Part shown: piece after piece, positions 1 to 10,928 of the stretch
Numbering within the stretch: the first letter of the stretch is position 1
Layout of the letters: the number at the start of each line of letters is the position of its first letter
NCBI GenBank assembly: GCA_021613535.1
Contig: CP075496.1
Span: 9,300,001 to 9,364,000, forward strand
Source: Adineta vaga
Lineage: Eukaryota > Rotifera
Reading direction: 5' to 3'
DNA length: 64,000 nucleotides
Position numbers and translations under genes: made by a program
The notes under the pieces: generated by a model
Databases searched by the model: none
What the model was told of the DNA's origin: nothing
Seen by the model: the letters and a program-made list of their open reading frames with translations, nothing else

Positions 1-415
1 AATCTGATAAATTTGTATTCAATATTTTTTTAAATGAAATAGATAGTTGTCTATAAAATACTTTGCTTCGGTCTGATTGAGAATGCAGAAAGAAAAATGA
101 TTAAATAACATAAAATGAACTTGAGTCTTGTACTAATTAGAGAATATCGAATAACTAGAGAGTCAAAGCATTAGAATCACATTTATCAATAGCAATCCTT
201 CATTTCAAGATCGAATACATTTTGATAACTGGAATGATAACCACTCAGACAATGTTATGAATAGAAACAATATTGTGATAATAATCATTTATTATTAACA
301 TTACTGTCGACTGTAATGATTTTTCTGATGTAATAAAAAATTATTATAAAAAAATTAAATAAAAGGGGAAAATCTAGGCTAGTTTAGGGCTGTTGAATAT
401 TCTGAACGAATTCCA
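1..415. other. intergenic, nothing recognised
   Basis: AT-rich sequence with stop codons in all frames. No domain, RNA gene or repeat unit was recognised; the 3' UTR of the minus-strand gene ending at 416 probably lies here. Confidence 0.4.
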
Positions 416-682
416 TTAAAATCCTCTATATTGATATCCATAGGAATTGAATGGTTGATAGCTGCTACCAAAGGTTTGACCAGAAAATGGATTTGAAATA
501 CCACTGAGATAATTGTCAAAACGTGGAGCAAATGGATCTAGAAGAAATTATTTATTATCAATTGCATATCAGTATCCTAACTTACTACTTAATCCATTTC
601 CATAGCTTTGACTGAACCAGTTATTTGATTGAAGATCACGTTGTTGAAGACCTCCGAAACCACTATAACCATTGTTCCACAT
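416..682 (-). CDS. small Gly/Asn/Ser/Phe-rich protein, 2 exons, 72 aa
   Basis: A short gene with exons 682-586 and 537-416 joined over a 48-nt GT-AG intron (538-585); 97 + 122 nt gives exactly 73 codons including the stop. The protein starts MWNNGYSGFGGLQQ and ends QPFNSYGYQYRGF. It has no cysteine and no membrane segment, and is dominated by Gly, Asn, Ser, Phe, Tyr and Gln, so it looks low-complexity and possibly disordered. Support is the clean splice phase, the intron length matching its neighbours, and the same composition on both sides of the junction. The family is not recognised and function is unknown. A structural or RNA-granule-like role would be a guess. Confidence 0.55.
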
Positions 683-1649
683 GTTCTTGTAAATATCGTT
701 GAATAATATAAGTAATAGAAATATGTATGTATTGAATGAATAAATGATAGAAATTTTACAGTCTATTTATACATAAGATTTTCTGCTCGTCTTCTCTCTC
801 TCTCTCTCTCTCTTCTTATTATAAAACTAGAACGAGAAAGTGAGAAAAAAAAGAAAGTTAGTCAAGCATAGCTTGAGTTGAATAGATGTTCATGAGGTGA
901 ACTGCATATGACTTTTCTTGATAGCTGTATAAAAAATGTTCTTACATCTATGAACAAAAGATACATACCTTCGAACAATCATTTCTGTTGAATAAGAACG
1001 ATAAGAAAGAAAAAAACGTAATCAAGCATGACTTAAGCCCATATGAATATCATATGGTAGATTATACAATAGGAGGACCTTCTGAAGATGATAAATTTTC
1101 TCATGCATACTTTTGCCCCTGTCTTTTTTTTAGCTATATCTTCTCCTTGAGATTTTCATTTCACGCTCTGCTTATCATTATATTTGCACTCATTTGATCT
1201 CTATAACCTTGCGATTGATGGTCATTTTTTCCTATATTTTCTCTCTGAGAAAAACTTTTATATAGAGAAAATAGAATGCAGAATAATTATACAATGAAAT
1301 TCCTACCCAATACGTGCGTTTTATATTTATTTCATATGAGTACTATATGCAAGGGTGTAAATGGCAAACAAAACCTCAAATATACTGATAGATTATAACA
1401 CACAAATTTAAAATGAACATTGCTATTTCACATCTCATGATACCGGCGAAGAAAACGCGTAAAGTATGAATTATAATTGTCTTTTTTCATACATTCTATA
1501 TTGTAAACGAATTATGCACACTGTTGTTCTATAATCGTACGAAATTGAATAGTTCCAGCAGTGTCAACATAGAAACATATTTGAATGAGTTAATATGTGT
1601 GCTCTAATTATAGAACATGAAGCTATAAGATATACGATAAGCAAGTACG
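683..1649. other. intergenic with a (TC)n run near 792-813
   Basis: A pure TC dinucleotide run sits near 792-813, in the likely promoter or 5' leader of the minus-strand gene that starts at 682. A 69-codon plus-strand open frame at 988-1197 begins with TTG rather than ATG and resembles nothing; I treat it as chance. Confidence 0.4.
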
Positions 1650-2769
1650 TTATTTATTTGCTGGTATCGACGGTCTTGTTGGTGTAGGACGTTGTATAAC
1701 AATTACTTGATTTGATTTCCACTTCTTGATGATGATGTTTCGAAGTTGTGGAGTCATCAAAATCATCACCAAACTTAATACTGCTAGAGCTACTTCGACA
1801 CCAAGATATGCTGCACGGTAACTTAATGGATGTTCAATACCAGTGATATAAAACATCAACATAAAAATTATTACTGGTAGTCCAGCCGCTATCAAAATAC
1901 CTATTTGAATAAATATTCGCTGAATCGCTCGAAAATCTCGTTGATGACTTCGATTTCGTGCTAACGATACAGCATTCCTTTGTTGACGAATAAACGTTGC
2001 AATATGAATAGATATAAGAGAGAGATAAACAAGAGGTGCACCATAGCTAATGAAAGCTGTCCAAAGAAATCCACGTGTTCGAGAGAATGGAACAAGACAC
2101 TGGTAATCATCAGGAGAATAGACAATATCATTCCAAATGAGAAGAGGAGATGCAATACCAAAGCTTAAGACGAGGTGAATAGGTGCAGAAATACTGTAAA
2201 CTCGAGAAAATTGAAGCCATCGATAGTATGTATAAACAATTCGAAAGAGACGATATAAAGCCTTTAGAAAAAATAATAAGATAAAAGTTTCAAAACAAAT
2301 TTCTTATGGTCGAATAATAAGATCTCGAAAAAATGATGTTAATTACCTGTGTAACGAATATGGCATATACGGCACAGCATAAGACACTGGATAAATAACT
2401 TCGAAATATACACCATGATGTATTGAAATTAGTGCCATAAACATCACCTAATAAAGTTTGAATATTGCATGTAAGTAAAACTATGACGTAGATAAGAATA
2501 AGTGCATAGATATTTGTCGAAAGTAACAGTATAATTTTCTCTTCTTTTCTGGATAGATGATAATATTGATGATGAATAAGAAGAAAACAAACTATTAATG
2601 AGATAATACATGTAAATGAACCAGAAATTGTAGAAATTATTGCGAGAATATGACCAATAGTTTTTTGATTGAATTCCATCATATTTAGATTATTATTTAT
2701 GAGATGAGATAGGAGAAAGCAGAATGCAAAATGCGAATCGACAAATAAGATGTCTTTTTTTTTGTTCAT
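1650..2769 (-). CDS. rhodopsin-type GPCR (7TM), 2 exons
   Basis: Predicted G-protein-coupled receptor in the plasma membrane, ligand unknown. Exon 1 is 2769-2347 and exon 2 is 2261-1650, separated by an 85-nt GT-AG intron (2262-2346) in phase 0; the join reads VTQ-ALYRLFR. Exon 1 holds TM1-TM3 (for example HILAIISTISGSFTCIISLI and the Cys-containing TM3 region with SSVLCCAVYAIFVTQ). Exon 2 holds TM4-TM7, ending in a basic and Pro/Thr-rich tail. The size (about 344-373 aa) and short termini fit the small bdelloid rhodopsin-like receptors. No classical NPxxY is visible. The start could instead be the MMEF methionine at 2682, which would remove 29 residues. Confidence 0.75.
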
Positions 2770-3105
2770 TTCATTAAGTATGATGATTATGTGAGAAACT
2801 CATTGCGTGAGTAGGTATTAAGCTATCTGCAATATGTTATACAAACAAATATAAAACATCGCGATGACAGTTATCCTCGCTAAGACTTGTGATTTAGGTA
2901 TGTAATAGTTATGAAATACTAAGAGTGCGTGCTTAAAGTGCGCTCTCTATTTCTTTTCATTGAGTTCATGCTGGACTTTCTCCATTTTTAAACATAGAGT
3001 TTTAACAATCATTTTATTTATAGTCATATGCTAATAAATAATTCTACACCCTCAAGTTAACTAATAAAACAAACTAGATATAACTTTATTGAATTTAAAT
3101 CAGCT
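2770..3105. other. intergenic, nothing recognised
   Basis: AT-rich spacer between two minus-strand genes. It must hold the 3' UTR of the ART-LRR gene's neighbour region and the promoter of the GPCR gene, but no specific element can be named. Confidence 0.35.
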
Positions 3106-4731
3106 TTAGATTTGTAGGGAAAATGTGTTTTTTTTGCCAATCGTATTTCGAAGTCGTTCTTTGCCATCATCCGATAAATTACATTTCTCTAAATAAAGAC
3201 ATCTTAAAGACTGATTTTCAGTTAATGTACTAATAATATCATCAATGCATTCATCTCCGATTAATGGATTTCGACTGAGGCTTAATGTTTTTAGACTTGA
3301 ATTTGGAATTTGCGCCAATGCGTTCATCAGTAATATTACACCTTGATGAGTTATTAGATTTTTATCTAAATTTAACTGGCTCAACATTTTCGGAGCACTG
3401 ATTAATACTTTTGTTAACGATGCGACACCTACATCCGTTATTTCATTATCAATAATAAATACTTTCAGAAGGGATCGATCGACAAGGCAATACATTATCG
3501 AATGTACATGTTCATCGCCCAATTTGTTATTCAGAAGGTAAAGTGTATGTAGCTGAGGACTGTTGGCTAGAGACTTTAGAAATACTTGAATAATTTCATC
3601 GGTAATTAACGTATTTGTACACTTGATTAATTTTGTTTCTATGTTCTCTGAAACTTGCGTACTATTGTCGAGCGAATGATGTGTTGATATATTCTTTTCC
3701 GACGAAAGATTATTTCTTTGCACTGCAGATGACTTTTCTGACCGAGTATTTAACATGGCTGGTGCTGATTCATAATGAGTCGTTATATCGCGATTTTCAT
3801 CAGAATTTATAAGAAATCCATGTGATGTTGTTGACTCGATTGAGATTGTTTCGTTGATAGCATCGAAGTATATTTCTTGATGGTGCGTTTCATTTTCTTG
3901 AACTACATCTAATAAAGCATCGGTATTTGTACTAGCATCTACAGTTAACAAGGATGGAGTAATTATTTCGAAAGTAGAAGAAATAGAATTGTCTGTCTTT
4001 AAGAAAGGAAACGGTGGTTCTATCTCTTTGATGTGAATTATCCATAAATCAGGACCTAAATTCAAACGATCAACAACAATAAAGCCACGCGCAGCAACAA
4101 GAAGGACTTCATCTTCTTTTTCATAATATGAATATTCTCGAATATCTTTTCCTGTAAACGAATCAATAATAAACAATGTACCAACACCTTTATCTCCTAA
4201 GAAAACATTTGATTGAAGAACACTAATGGATGTTGTGCATGAAGAGAAACCCCACCAAACGAATTGTTTATCCTTTGTATAGAAGTCACTCAAATTCTGC
4301 TTAACACCTCGATAGATTGTTCCACGATACGACGGTAAATGAGACAGTGCGGTAATAAATAATTTCAAATAGAGAAACCAACATTTGAGCTGATCACGTC
4401 TGTCCGGTGAACTGGAACGTAGAATTGAATTAAGTGTATAATACAAAGGTTTATCTTTAGAAGTACTGCTCATGGTATAGATGGTAATAGCTGCAGAAAG
4501 ATCTGCTGTGAGTTTAGTTGGTTGGTCTTTATAATTGACTTTGGCAATATAAACGTTTTCATTGATATTTGGAACGATATTCTTAATAGGTTGAACAGCT
4601 TCTTCTAATGAGACCAGAGGCATTTCTTCATAACCTCGAATTGGCAGTAGAAATTTGCTTGGTTCATCCACTAAGTCTGATAGACGTTCTCTATATGCTG
4701 TCTCATTCATAGTATCATTGTCGCCAGCCAT
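3106..4731 (-). CDS. NAD:arginine ADP-ribosyltransferase with C-terminal LRRs, 541 aa
   Basis: Single-exon gene. Residues about 20-235 match the eukaryotic mono-ADP-ribosyltransferase (ART, Pfam ART family) fold, which moves ADP-ribose from NAD to arginine side chains. The R-S-ExE triad is visible: YRG with R141, the GFSSCTTS stretch with S164, and EKEDEVLL with E206 and E208. A Ser/Thr-rich linker (about 240-360) leads to roughly five ribonuclease-inhibitor-like leucine-rich repeats (about 370-535) with LYLLNNKLGDE, LNLDKNLITHQG and LSLSRNPLIGDE cores. There is no signal peptide, so the protein is probably cytosolic. LRRs likely choose the target or sense a ligand. Key residues are intact, so activity is plausible. 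The fused architecture is common in bdelloids. Confidence 0.85.
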   Translation of the reverse strand: MAGDNDTMNETAYRERLSDLVDEPSKFLLPIRGYEEMPLVSLEEAVQPIKNIVPNINENVYIAKVNYKDQPTKLTADLSAAITIYTMSSTSKDKPLYYTLNSILRSSSPDRRDQLKCWFLYLKLFITALSHLPSYRGTIYRGVKQNLSDFYTKDKQFVWWGFSSCTTSISVLQSNVFLGDKGVGTLFIIDSFTGKDIREYSYYEKEDEVLLVAARGFIVVDRLNLGPDLWIIHIKEIEPPFPFLKTDNSISSTFEIITPSLLTVDASTNTDALLDVVQENETHHQEIYFDAINETISIESTTSHGFLINSDENRDITTHYESAPAMLNTRSEKSSAVQRNNLSSEKNISTHHSLDNSTQVSENIETKLIKCTNTLITDEIIQVFLKSLANSPQLHTLYLLNNKLGDEHVHSIMYCLVDRSLLKVFIIDNEITDVGVASLTKVLISAPKMLSQLNLDKNLITHQGVILLMNALAQIPNSSLKTLSLSRNPLIGDECIDDIISTLTENQSLRCLYLEKCNLSDDGKERLRNTIGKKNTFSLQI

Positions 4732-5251
4732 TACTACTGTACTGTTGTATAAATTAACTGTAGAACTAAAACAATATTCTAAGAAAATAAATGCAGAAGT
4801 AATGCCTACAATATCTCTCTGAAAAATAAATTCTTCTCAATGTAAAACTTCTATTTCAGAAGGTAAAGCATCATAGAAATGTGAGTAAACATATTTTTTG
4901 AAAAGCATATGCGCCAATGGTTTTCAGAACGAAGCAATAAAAGCATTAATTTTGTCTTTCTTTGCCAAGACATACAAAACATTTTTGAATAAACACAAGA
5001 ATTATTAAAAAGAAAAATCGAAAATCATTCCTTTTGCCATATTAAAGATTGCTTCTTTGAAGAAAAGCAGATTTTTGAAACGCTGAAGTGTATACTATTT
5101 TCTGGTTAGAAACCACGATATAAAAGGAAGAAACTATAATTCATTCATGTGCTTAAGGACAATATTCGTCAAACAAACTTTAGACAATATCTGATTGTAA
5201 TACGTGACGTTCACACGATGACACATTATACATCATTTTAATTATTATTAT
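4732..5251. other. intergenic, nothing recognised
   Basis: AT-rich sequence upstream of the ART-LRR gene, ending in a short (TTA)n run that abuts the mobile element. Confidence 0.35.
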
Positions 5252-6180
5252 TATTACTAGCGGAGATACCCGCTGCAAAGAGGACAGAATTTATGTTTTC
5301 CATCGACAATAGTGGTCTTCGCATCACCCATCGGACCTCTCCGTTGGTATTTACCTGTAGTGTATTAAAAAATGCTCATACTCTCCTTTTCCGCCTTGCC
5401 TTAGCTAGTGTAATCCTTCAGGTCATCACTCAGCGCGTGTCTTTCTCCTCCGTACTGAGGCCCCTCCGATATCCCTTTTCACGTCATGCACCAGGTCTTT
5501 TTTTCCAGAACTTTTCGCACCTCCTCATTAGTTCTTTTCTACTGGTCTTCTCTCGCTATGCATACGACACGCAGCTCTGTTTTGTTAAATCCACTCCTAC
5601 TATCCCGCTGCAACTCCCACCCTTCGGTAGATCTGCCTATTCCCAGACGCCCGCTGCAAGACATTCTCTAGTTTATAAACTTTATTCCGACTCCACCACG
5701 GTAGAGTAGTCATTTCACTGCAGATTCCGTTTTTTTGAGAACCCAACCCACGCATTACAGTTGTCCATCTTTGATGCAGATACCCACATCCGATTTCTCA
5801 AAGTTCCAGAGGAAAACGTGGAACTGATAGTTTATCGACGCTGAATGAATTCTCATTAGCTCTCTTTCCTCCACTCGCCTCTCCGCCCCCCGCTTGAAGC
5901 TGGCAACCCCCTCTCGACCTTCCGTGGAACTCAGGGGAATCCCGTGAAACATTTAGTGTTGCCAGCTATCAGTGGGATCGAAAATTCCTATATGCCATCA
6001 CCTGGGTGAAATTTCACCCACGTCCCACCCCTATCGCTCGATGACCATTCTAATCCTACGTGGACCTTCCTCTGGACCTAGGGAAGCATTGTGGAAAGTT
6101 TGGTGATGTTAGCTATTACAACGGCTGCATGCATAGGGAATAGACAGACAAACATTCTTCTTTTTATATATAGATAGATA
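5252..6180 (+). mobile_element. decayed non-LTR-like or non-autonomous mobile element
   Basis: About 930 bp that is clearly richer in GC than either flank. It opens after an ATT microsatellite with TACTAGCGGAGATACCCGC and closes with a GACAGACAAACATTC box followed by TTTTTATATATAGATAGATA. Openings of the form TACTAG...ACCCGC and tails with a GACAGACA box plus a TATATAGATA end are the usual marks of RTE/CR1-type non-LTR elements and their SINE-like derivatives in invertebrates. Two related segments near 5925-5985 and 6065-6125 share a GGGAA...GTTAGCTAT-like pattern, which suggests internal duplication. The frame 5293-5709 has no recognisable reverse transcriptase or endonuclease motif, so I do not call it a gene. 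Target-site duplications were not found by eye. Confidence 0.5.
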
Positions 6181-6655
6181 TCACAAAACAAGAAATAGAA
6201 GAGAGAATGCGAAAATGAATAGAAAAAATATGATATCAATTTTAAATTTTAAGGTAATAAAAGTAGACGACAATTATCTTATAAAATAGATATTATTTAC
6301 AGATAGAATATTTTTATGATCAGGTCAATGATTCCATGAAATATCACCATAACATTGTGCACAATGTACGTTTCATGATATCAACAACGGAAAGTATGTC
6401 AACTATCTTTTGTTGCTTATACTTGCATTGAGAAAAAGATTCTCTGATATTTTCTTTAACTTTCATGCTCGACAGCATTCGCACGGACTTCCCTATTCTA
6501 CTAGATTCCTATAATTTACTGCATATAAATCAATGGGATTAGACGACTCTTTTTATTTGTTATTTGTAACTTATCATTTATATTCTGTAATATTCTTGCG
6601 GATGTTTAAATTTATCAAACAGTATATTTCAAGTCTTTGACTCATTTGATCAATC
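6181..6655. other. intergenic, nothing recognised
   Basis: AT-rich spacer downstream of the mobile element; no coding or structural signal seen. Confidence 0.35.
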
Positions 6656-7628
6656 TTATTTTTGATAATAAGCATTGAAGTGAATTCTTCGAGCATTCGT
6701 ATTTGATGAAAAATACGTAGGACACAGACAACGTTCAACTAAGAATGGAACAGATTCGAATGTTTGTTGAATCACTTGAAAATGTTGAGGTGCAAAGAAA
6801 AATACATGTGGCATTTGCACATACATTCTCATGAATGTTAAATTTTCCCATAAGGTCAGAAGTTCCAACCATTTTTCAGGATTTAAAAACAAACGATCAG
6901 ATGAAATAGTAGTACAATCTAATTCCAAATGTTCAATGTTTGTCGTACATCGTGCAAGAAAGTTCAAGTGTTCAAATTTTGTTGAATAGATTTTTAAAAT
7001 TAATTTCGATAAGTTTATCAAATCGTCAATAGGTTTGTAACTCAATTTATGATTACCATCACGACATCAGTATAAAAAAAATTTTAAAGATCGAAGTTGA
7101 CGTAAATATGAAAGAACATCATGGTAGAAATACGAGAATAATATTCCAGATTTAGAATCAATATATCAAGATATTCTAAGTTTGATGTACCTTGTTCCAG
7201 AATCTTAACACGATTAGGAGGAAAAAAAGGTATTCGACCATTCGATTGTGAAATCTTAATTTGACAATATTTTAAATGTGGAATGCCAAGAATAAAATCT
7301 ATAACAAATTCTTCGCATATTTGAATACAGTCAATAATCGACGACATGATAATTCTTGAGAATTATTGATTTATATCAAATGAAAATCATGACATTTCAA
7401 GCATTTCAATTGTTGTAAAGAAATAGTCATTTGAAGTGTATTAATATCGTTTTGATTATCCATCAATATGCAATGTAGTAATAAATGATGATCGATGAGT
7501 AATTGATTAAAATATCGATTTAAAATGAAGAATGATTGAGTTAATACATTCGCATCTAAGTATTCAAAGATTGATATATGTAGGTCACTGCTTAGATCTT
7601 CCAAAACAGTTTTTCTTGAAGATGACAT
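6656..7628 (-). pseudogene. F-box/LRR-type protein, broken by frameshifts and stops
   Basis: Three minus-strand frames line up as one decayed gene. The first (7628-7371) starts MSSSRKTVLEDLSSDLHIS and carries an F-box-like helix set (IFEYLDANVLTQSFFILNRY). The second (7347-7084) and third (7045-6656) read as the leucine-rich body. Between the first two lies a TAA with no credible intron around it. Near 7110 the reading moves to another frame (LSYLRQLRSLKFF), followed by an in-frame TGA before LSYKPIDDLINLS. F-box proteins bind Skp1 and present targets for ubiquitination; here that function is probably lost. An intact relative sits at 57320-59227. Sequencing error could explain one break, hardly all. 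Confidence 0.6.
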
Positions 7629-8819
7629 TTGATAGAAAAGATATGTTGGATCAAAAGTTAACGATTATGTTATATCATGCATCATACATCATTGATACGA
7701 AAATATTTGATTTTTTTATAAAATATCAACTATTTACAAGACAGCATCGACAGATGTCGTTTGTTAAGATTGTCTTAATGTAATAATAATTGCGTATATA
7801 ATGAAAATGTGAATAAGTTCATGTCATCGTTCACATGCATACTTTATTTATGCTATTTCTTCTTGATTATAGTCTCTATAGTAACTAATGGACATACATT
7901 TCTTCTACTTTTTTTCAAACGTGATTGAAAAAGTGCATTTAAATGCTATTGACAACAAAAAGCATTATTGCGATTGCTTTTTCATAAATGGATAAGAAAC
8001 AATAGTTAATCGTCAACACATATGATTAAAAGTTTCTTATGTCATTCAGATATTCACTTTTGATTACCATTGAGAAGATCATTAGCTTTATACCAAATAC
8101 AGAATAACGTACACTTCGAAATGAAAATTAGTGTCGGATATTGCATGAAGAACTCTAGAAAATGAATTATACATTCCTTTCATTATATACAACTAAACTG
8201 AGCGAGGAATTTCATAATAGTTATCATGTGAACAAATGTTTATTCATGTGCGGGCAGATACTACTGGTGTACCGCCTTCGTAGAGCCAGTTTTGTTTTTG
8301 ATCATAATTTGAATTTGTACTATGAATATGTTTATCGTATCTGATCAGAAATACCACATTTCCTTGATATTCGATAGCGAAATATTTCTAATCAACTAAT
8401 TGTTGAGTTCTGCAGATGTAATCAGATTCAGGAACATTTCTAACAGATCAATATACTGAAATGATCCGCTGACATAATAGAGGTATGATAAAATTGACCA
8501 ATATTTTTTACAACGAGGTTGTGAAGCATATTTCTAGTGTTTTGTCAACGTTGTGGGGAGTATGCTTAAACAAAAAGAGCAGTACATCAACGTACTTTTA
8601 CTTTTGAAAATAAATGCACACATGCCATGTCATGTCATGATTATACACCTACGAAATTGAATTATAATAGAGTTTTTGTTTTACATTTCTTTCTTCTTAA
8701 AAAACAAGAGGCGTATCGAGGCTTTTCTTCTTATAGAAAACATGCTTCTTCTTTCTATACATCAATCTGACCTATAAAAGCTGTAAAGTTTTCTTCATAT
8801 TTTAGTCGACTAATCAAAT
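7629..8819. other. intergenic, nothing recognised
   Basis: About 1.2 kb of AT-rich DNA. Short open frames (for example 8162-8344) show no domain, no signal peptide and no splice partner, and are treated as chance. The YHYH gene promoter presumably lies at the right end. Confidence 0.4.
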
Positions 8820-10193
8820 ATGTTCATTACTATTGTTATTTTATTCCTTTCATCTGGTACGGAATTAGTCAATAGCGCGGCAAGTAATTCGTTAGCTGAT
8901 TGTAATGCATTAGCTGCGAAATTTTCTTCGACATGTGGTGGTGTTGCTGTAGCAAGTATTACAGCTACAACCGGTACTAATGTTTCCTGTTCATCAGGTT
9001 TCACTGCTTTGACATGTCCTGGTACTATGTATGGTAGTACTTGTGTATTTCAACATAAATTATGTGTTACCTGTTCTGGAAGTTCAACTATTCGCATTCG
9101 TATTCAAACAAACGGATTGCCACGATTTTGTCCAAACGTACCAGCAACGATGAGTGAATTGAACATTGATTTTACAGTAAATTACAATCCGGATGTTAGT
9201 GTTAATTCACCAGTTCAAAGTGCAACCACTTCGTCCGCATTAAGTTCCCTTGTTTGTAATATTAATAGTGAAACATCGGTTCCATCAGGATCTAATTATA
9301 TATCGAGTAGTAATGCAGCAAGTATGGCTACATTGGCGGGTGTCAGTGTTGATGGTGTCACCATTTTAAATGTTAATAGTGCAAACAATGTCGATCCATT
9401 TTTTCCAACAGGAAGTTTTTCAGCAGAAACAGTCGACTCATGTTTTGGTCATCCAAATCCATCAAATAACGGATACCATTATCATATAGCATCAGGTTGT
9501 GCGTTAAATCCACCATCCGGTACTATAGCATCATGTGCAGCAACAAGTGCTTGTAATGCTAATGTGGCTAGCTATAGTATTACATCATTTTCATCGTATC
9601 GTACGTTAACCGTCATTGGAATTGCGAAAGATGGTCATATCATTTATGGACCTTATACATCAGCTGGAGTTGAAGTAAGATTAAGATGAAAATAAAGTTG
9701 TATCGTTTAATTTCTATTTTTATAGGTAACAAGTGGATTTGATATCTGTAATGGTATGTTTCATGATTCTATTGGCAACTATGGATACTTTGCTACTCGA
9801 ACATATCCATATATCACAGGATGTTTTGGACCTGGAAATTATCCAAATGCTACTCTCAATTGTACAACTAATGGACCAACGTCATATACAAAATCTATCT
9901 ATGCTCTAAACCAAACAACATCGAGTACTACAGCAAGCACAGCGAGTACAGCAAGTACAGCGAGTACAGCAAGCACGGCGAGTACAGCAAGCACGGCAAG
10001 CACGGCGAGCACAGCAAGTACCGCAAGCACGGCGAGCACAGCGAGTACAGCAAGCACGGCGACTACGTCAAGAACAGCGAGTACATCGGCAACGACTGCA
10101 TCAAATTCCAGACTATCCAATGGTAAAAGGTTATCATTCAATATCATAATGATAATATTCACGGCAGTATGCTTTTTAGTCTGGTTTGATTAA
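8820..10193 (+). CDS. secreted YHYH-domain protein with Ala-Ser-Thr stalk and C-terminal anchor, 440 aa
   Basis: Two exons, 8820-9674 and 9726-10193, joined in phase 0 over a 51-nt GT-AG intron (GVE-VTSGFDICNG). Residues 1-20 are a signal peptide. A Cys-containing Thr/Ser-rich N-terminal half leads into the YHYH domain, with the name-giving NNGYHYH motif near residues 214-220 and further conserved stretches (HIIYGPYTSAG, NGMFHDSIGNYGYFATRTYPY) running across the splice site. YHYH proteins occur in marine bacteria, algae and some invertebrates; their activity is unknown. Residues about 350-400 are a perfect Ala-Ser-Thr tripeptide array, probably an O-glycosylated stalk. The last 19 residues are hydrophobic after a basic patch, fitting a GPI signal or membrane anchor. 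An AATAAA lies near 10270. Confidence 0.85.
9929..10072 (+). repeat. 9-nt coding minisatellite (Ala-Ser-Thr units)
   Basis: About 15 copies of a 9-bp unit of the form GCA-AGT-ACA with synonymous changes (GCG, AGC, ACG). The array stays in frame and encodes the AST stalk of the YHYH protein. Third-position variation with an unchanged peptide suggests selection on the protein. Confidence 0.9.
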
Positions 10194-10928
10194 TTATGAC
10201 TTTCCGATTTTTTTCTCTTCTCAATGATCATTAATTCTTTTTTATAACCCTAAGTTTTTATTCGTTTTCAATAAACATTTACCCATAATGAAGTACCGAT
10301 CTCATATCTTGAGAAAGATTCCTTGAACATTGAAATGATTTCTTTCAAACAATTCAAACCATTTTTCAAATCGCGTCTTCGCGCAAGGTATCGTTCAGCT
10401 GTTCTTTTGTTTGACTTTATCTACAAGTACAAAAATGATGTTATTTGCTAGTAGAACAACAAAAGTATATTATCTTTTATTCTCCTATTCTTCTCAACAT
10501 TGCGTTGAAAAATTACATGTGCACAATATACACGCATTTACTTCTCTTGCATTACTGATATACTTTGATAACAGTTATTTGTTATGTTATTCAAATGATA
10601 AACTGGATTACTATTGTTTAATGCTCTAATGCACCAGAAAATGCTTTTTCTTTCTTAATTTTTCTTTATACCAATGATCAAAAACGTTGTTCTATTCTGC
10701 CCATAACGTCATATATCCGTATATCGAAAGAACGCGATGAGCTATCAAGGTATATAGCGAGTCATTAGTGTTGATAAACACAGGAAAAAAAACGTGGGAA
10801 CATGGGGATTTTATCGATATAAAATACTTTAACGATTGTTATATATACTCTTTTTTACTATTGTGATCACTTATTATATTTAAACGAAATCATTAGTTTA
10901 ATATTCAAAAAACTTGTCTCTATTTTTA
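10194..10928. other. intergenic, nothing recognised
   Basis: Contains an AATAAA near 10270, probably the poly(A) signal of the YHYH gene. The open frame 10411-10629 begins with TTG and has no recognisable content. Confidence 0.4.

Noticed and set aside
988-1197. 69-codon plus-strand frame
   Set aside because: Starts at TTG, has no domain, and ends in AT-rich low complexity; no splice partner found.
5293-5709. 138-codon frame inside the mobile element
   Set aside because: GC-richer composition of the element keeps frames open; no reverse transcriptase, endonuclease or gag-like motif is visible.
7532-7783. 83-codon plus-strand frame
   Set aside because: Shadow of the broken F-box gene on the opposite strand.
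9899-10162. Minus-strand Val/Leu/Ala repeat frame
   Set aside because: It is the antisense reading of the AST minisatellite of the YHYH gene.
10411-10629. 72-codon frame
   Set aside because: TTG start and no recognisable protein pattern.
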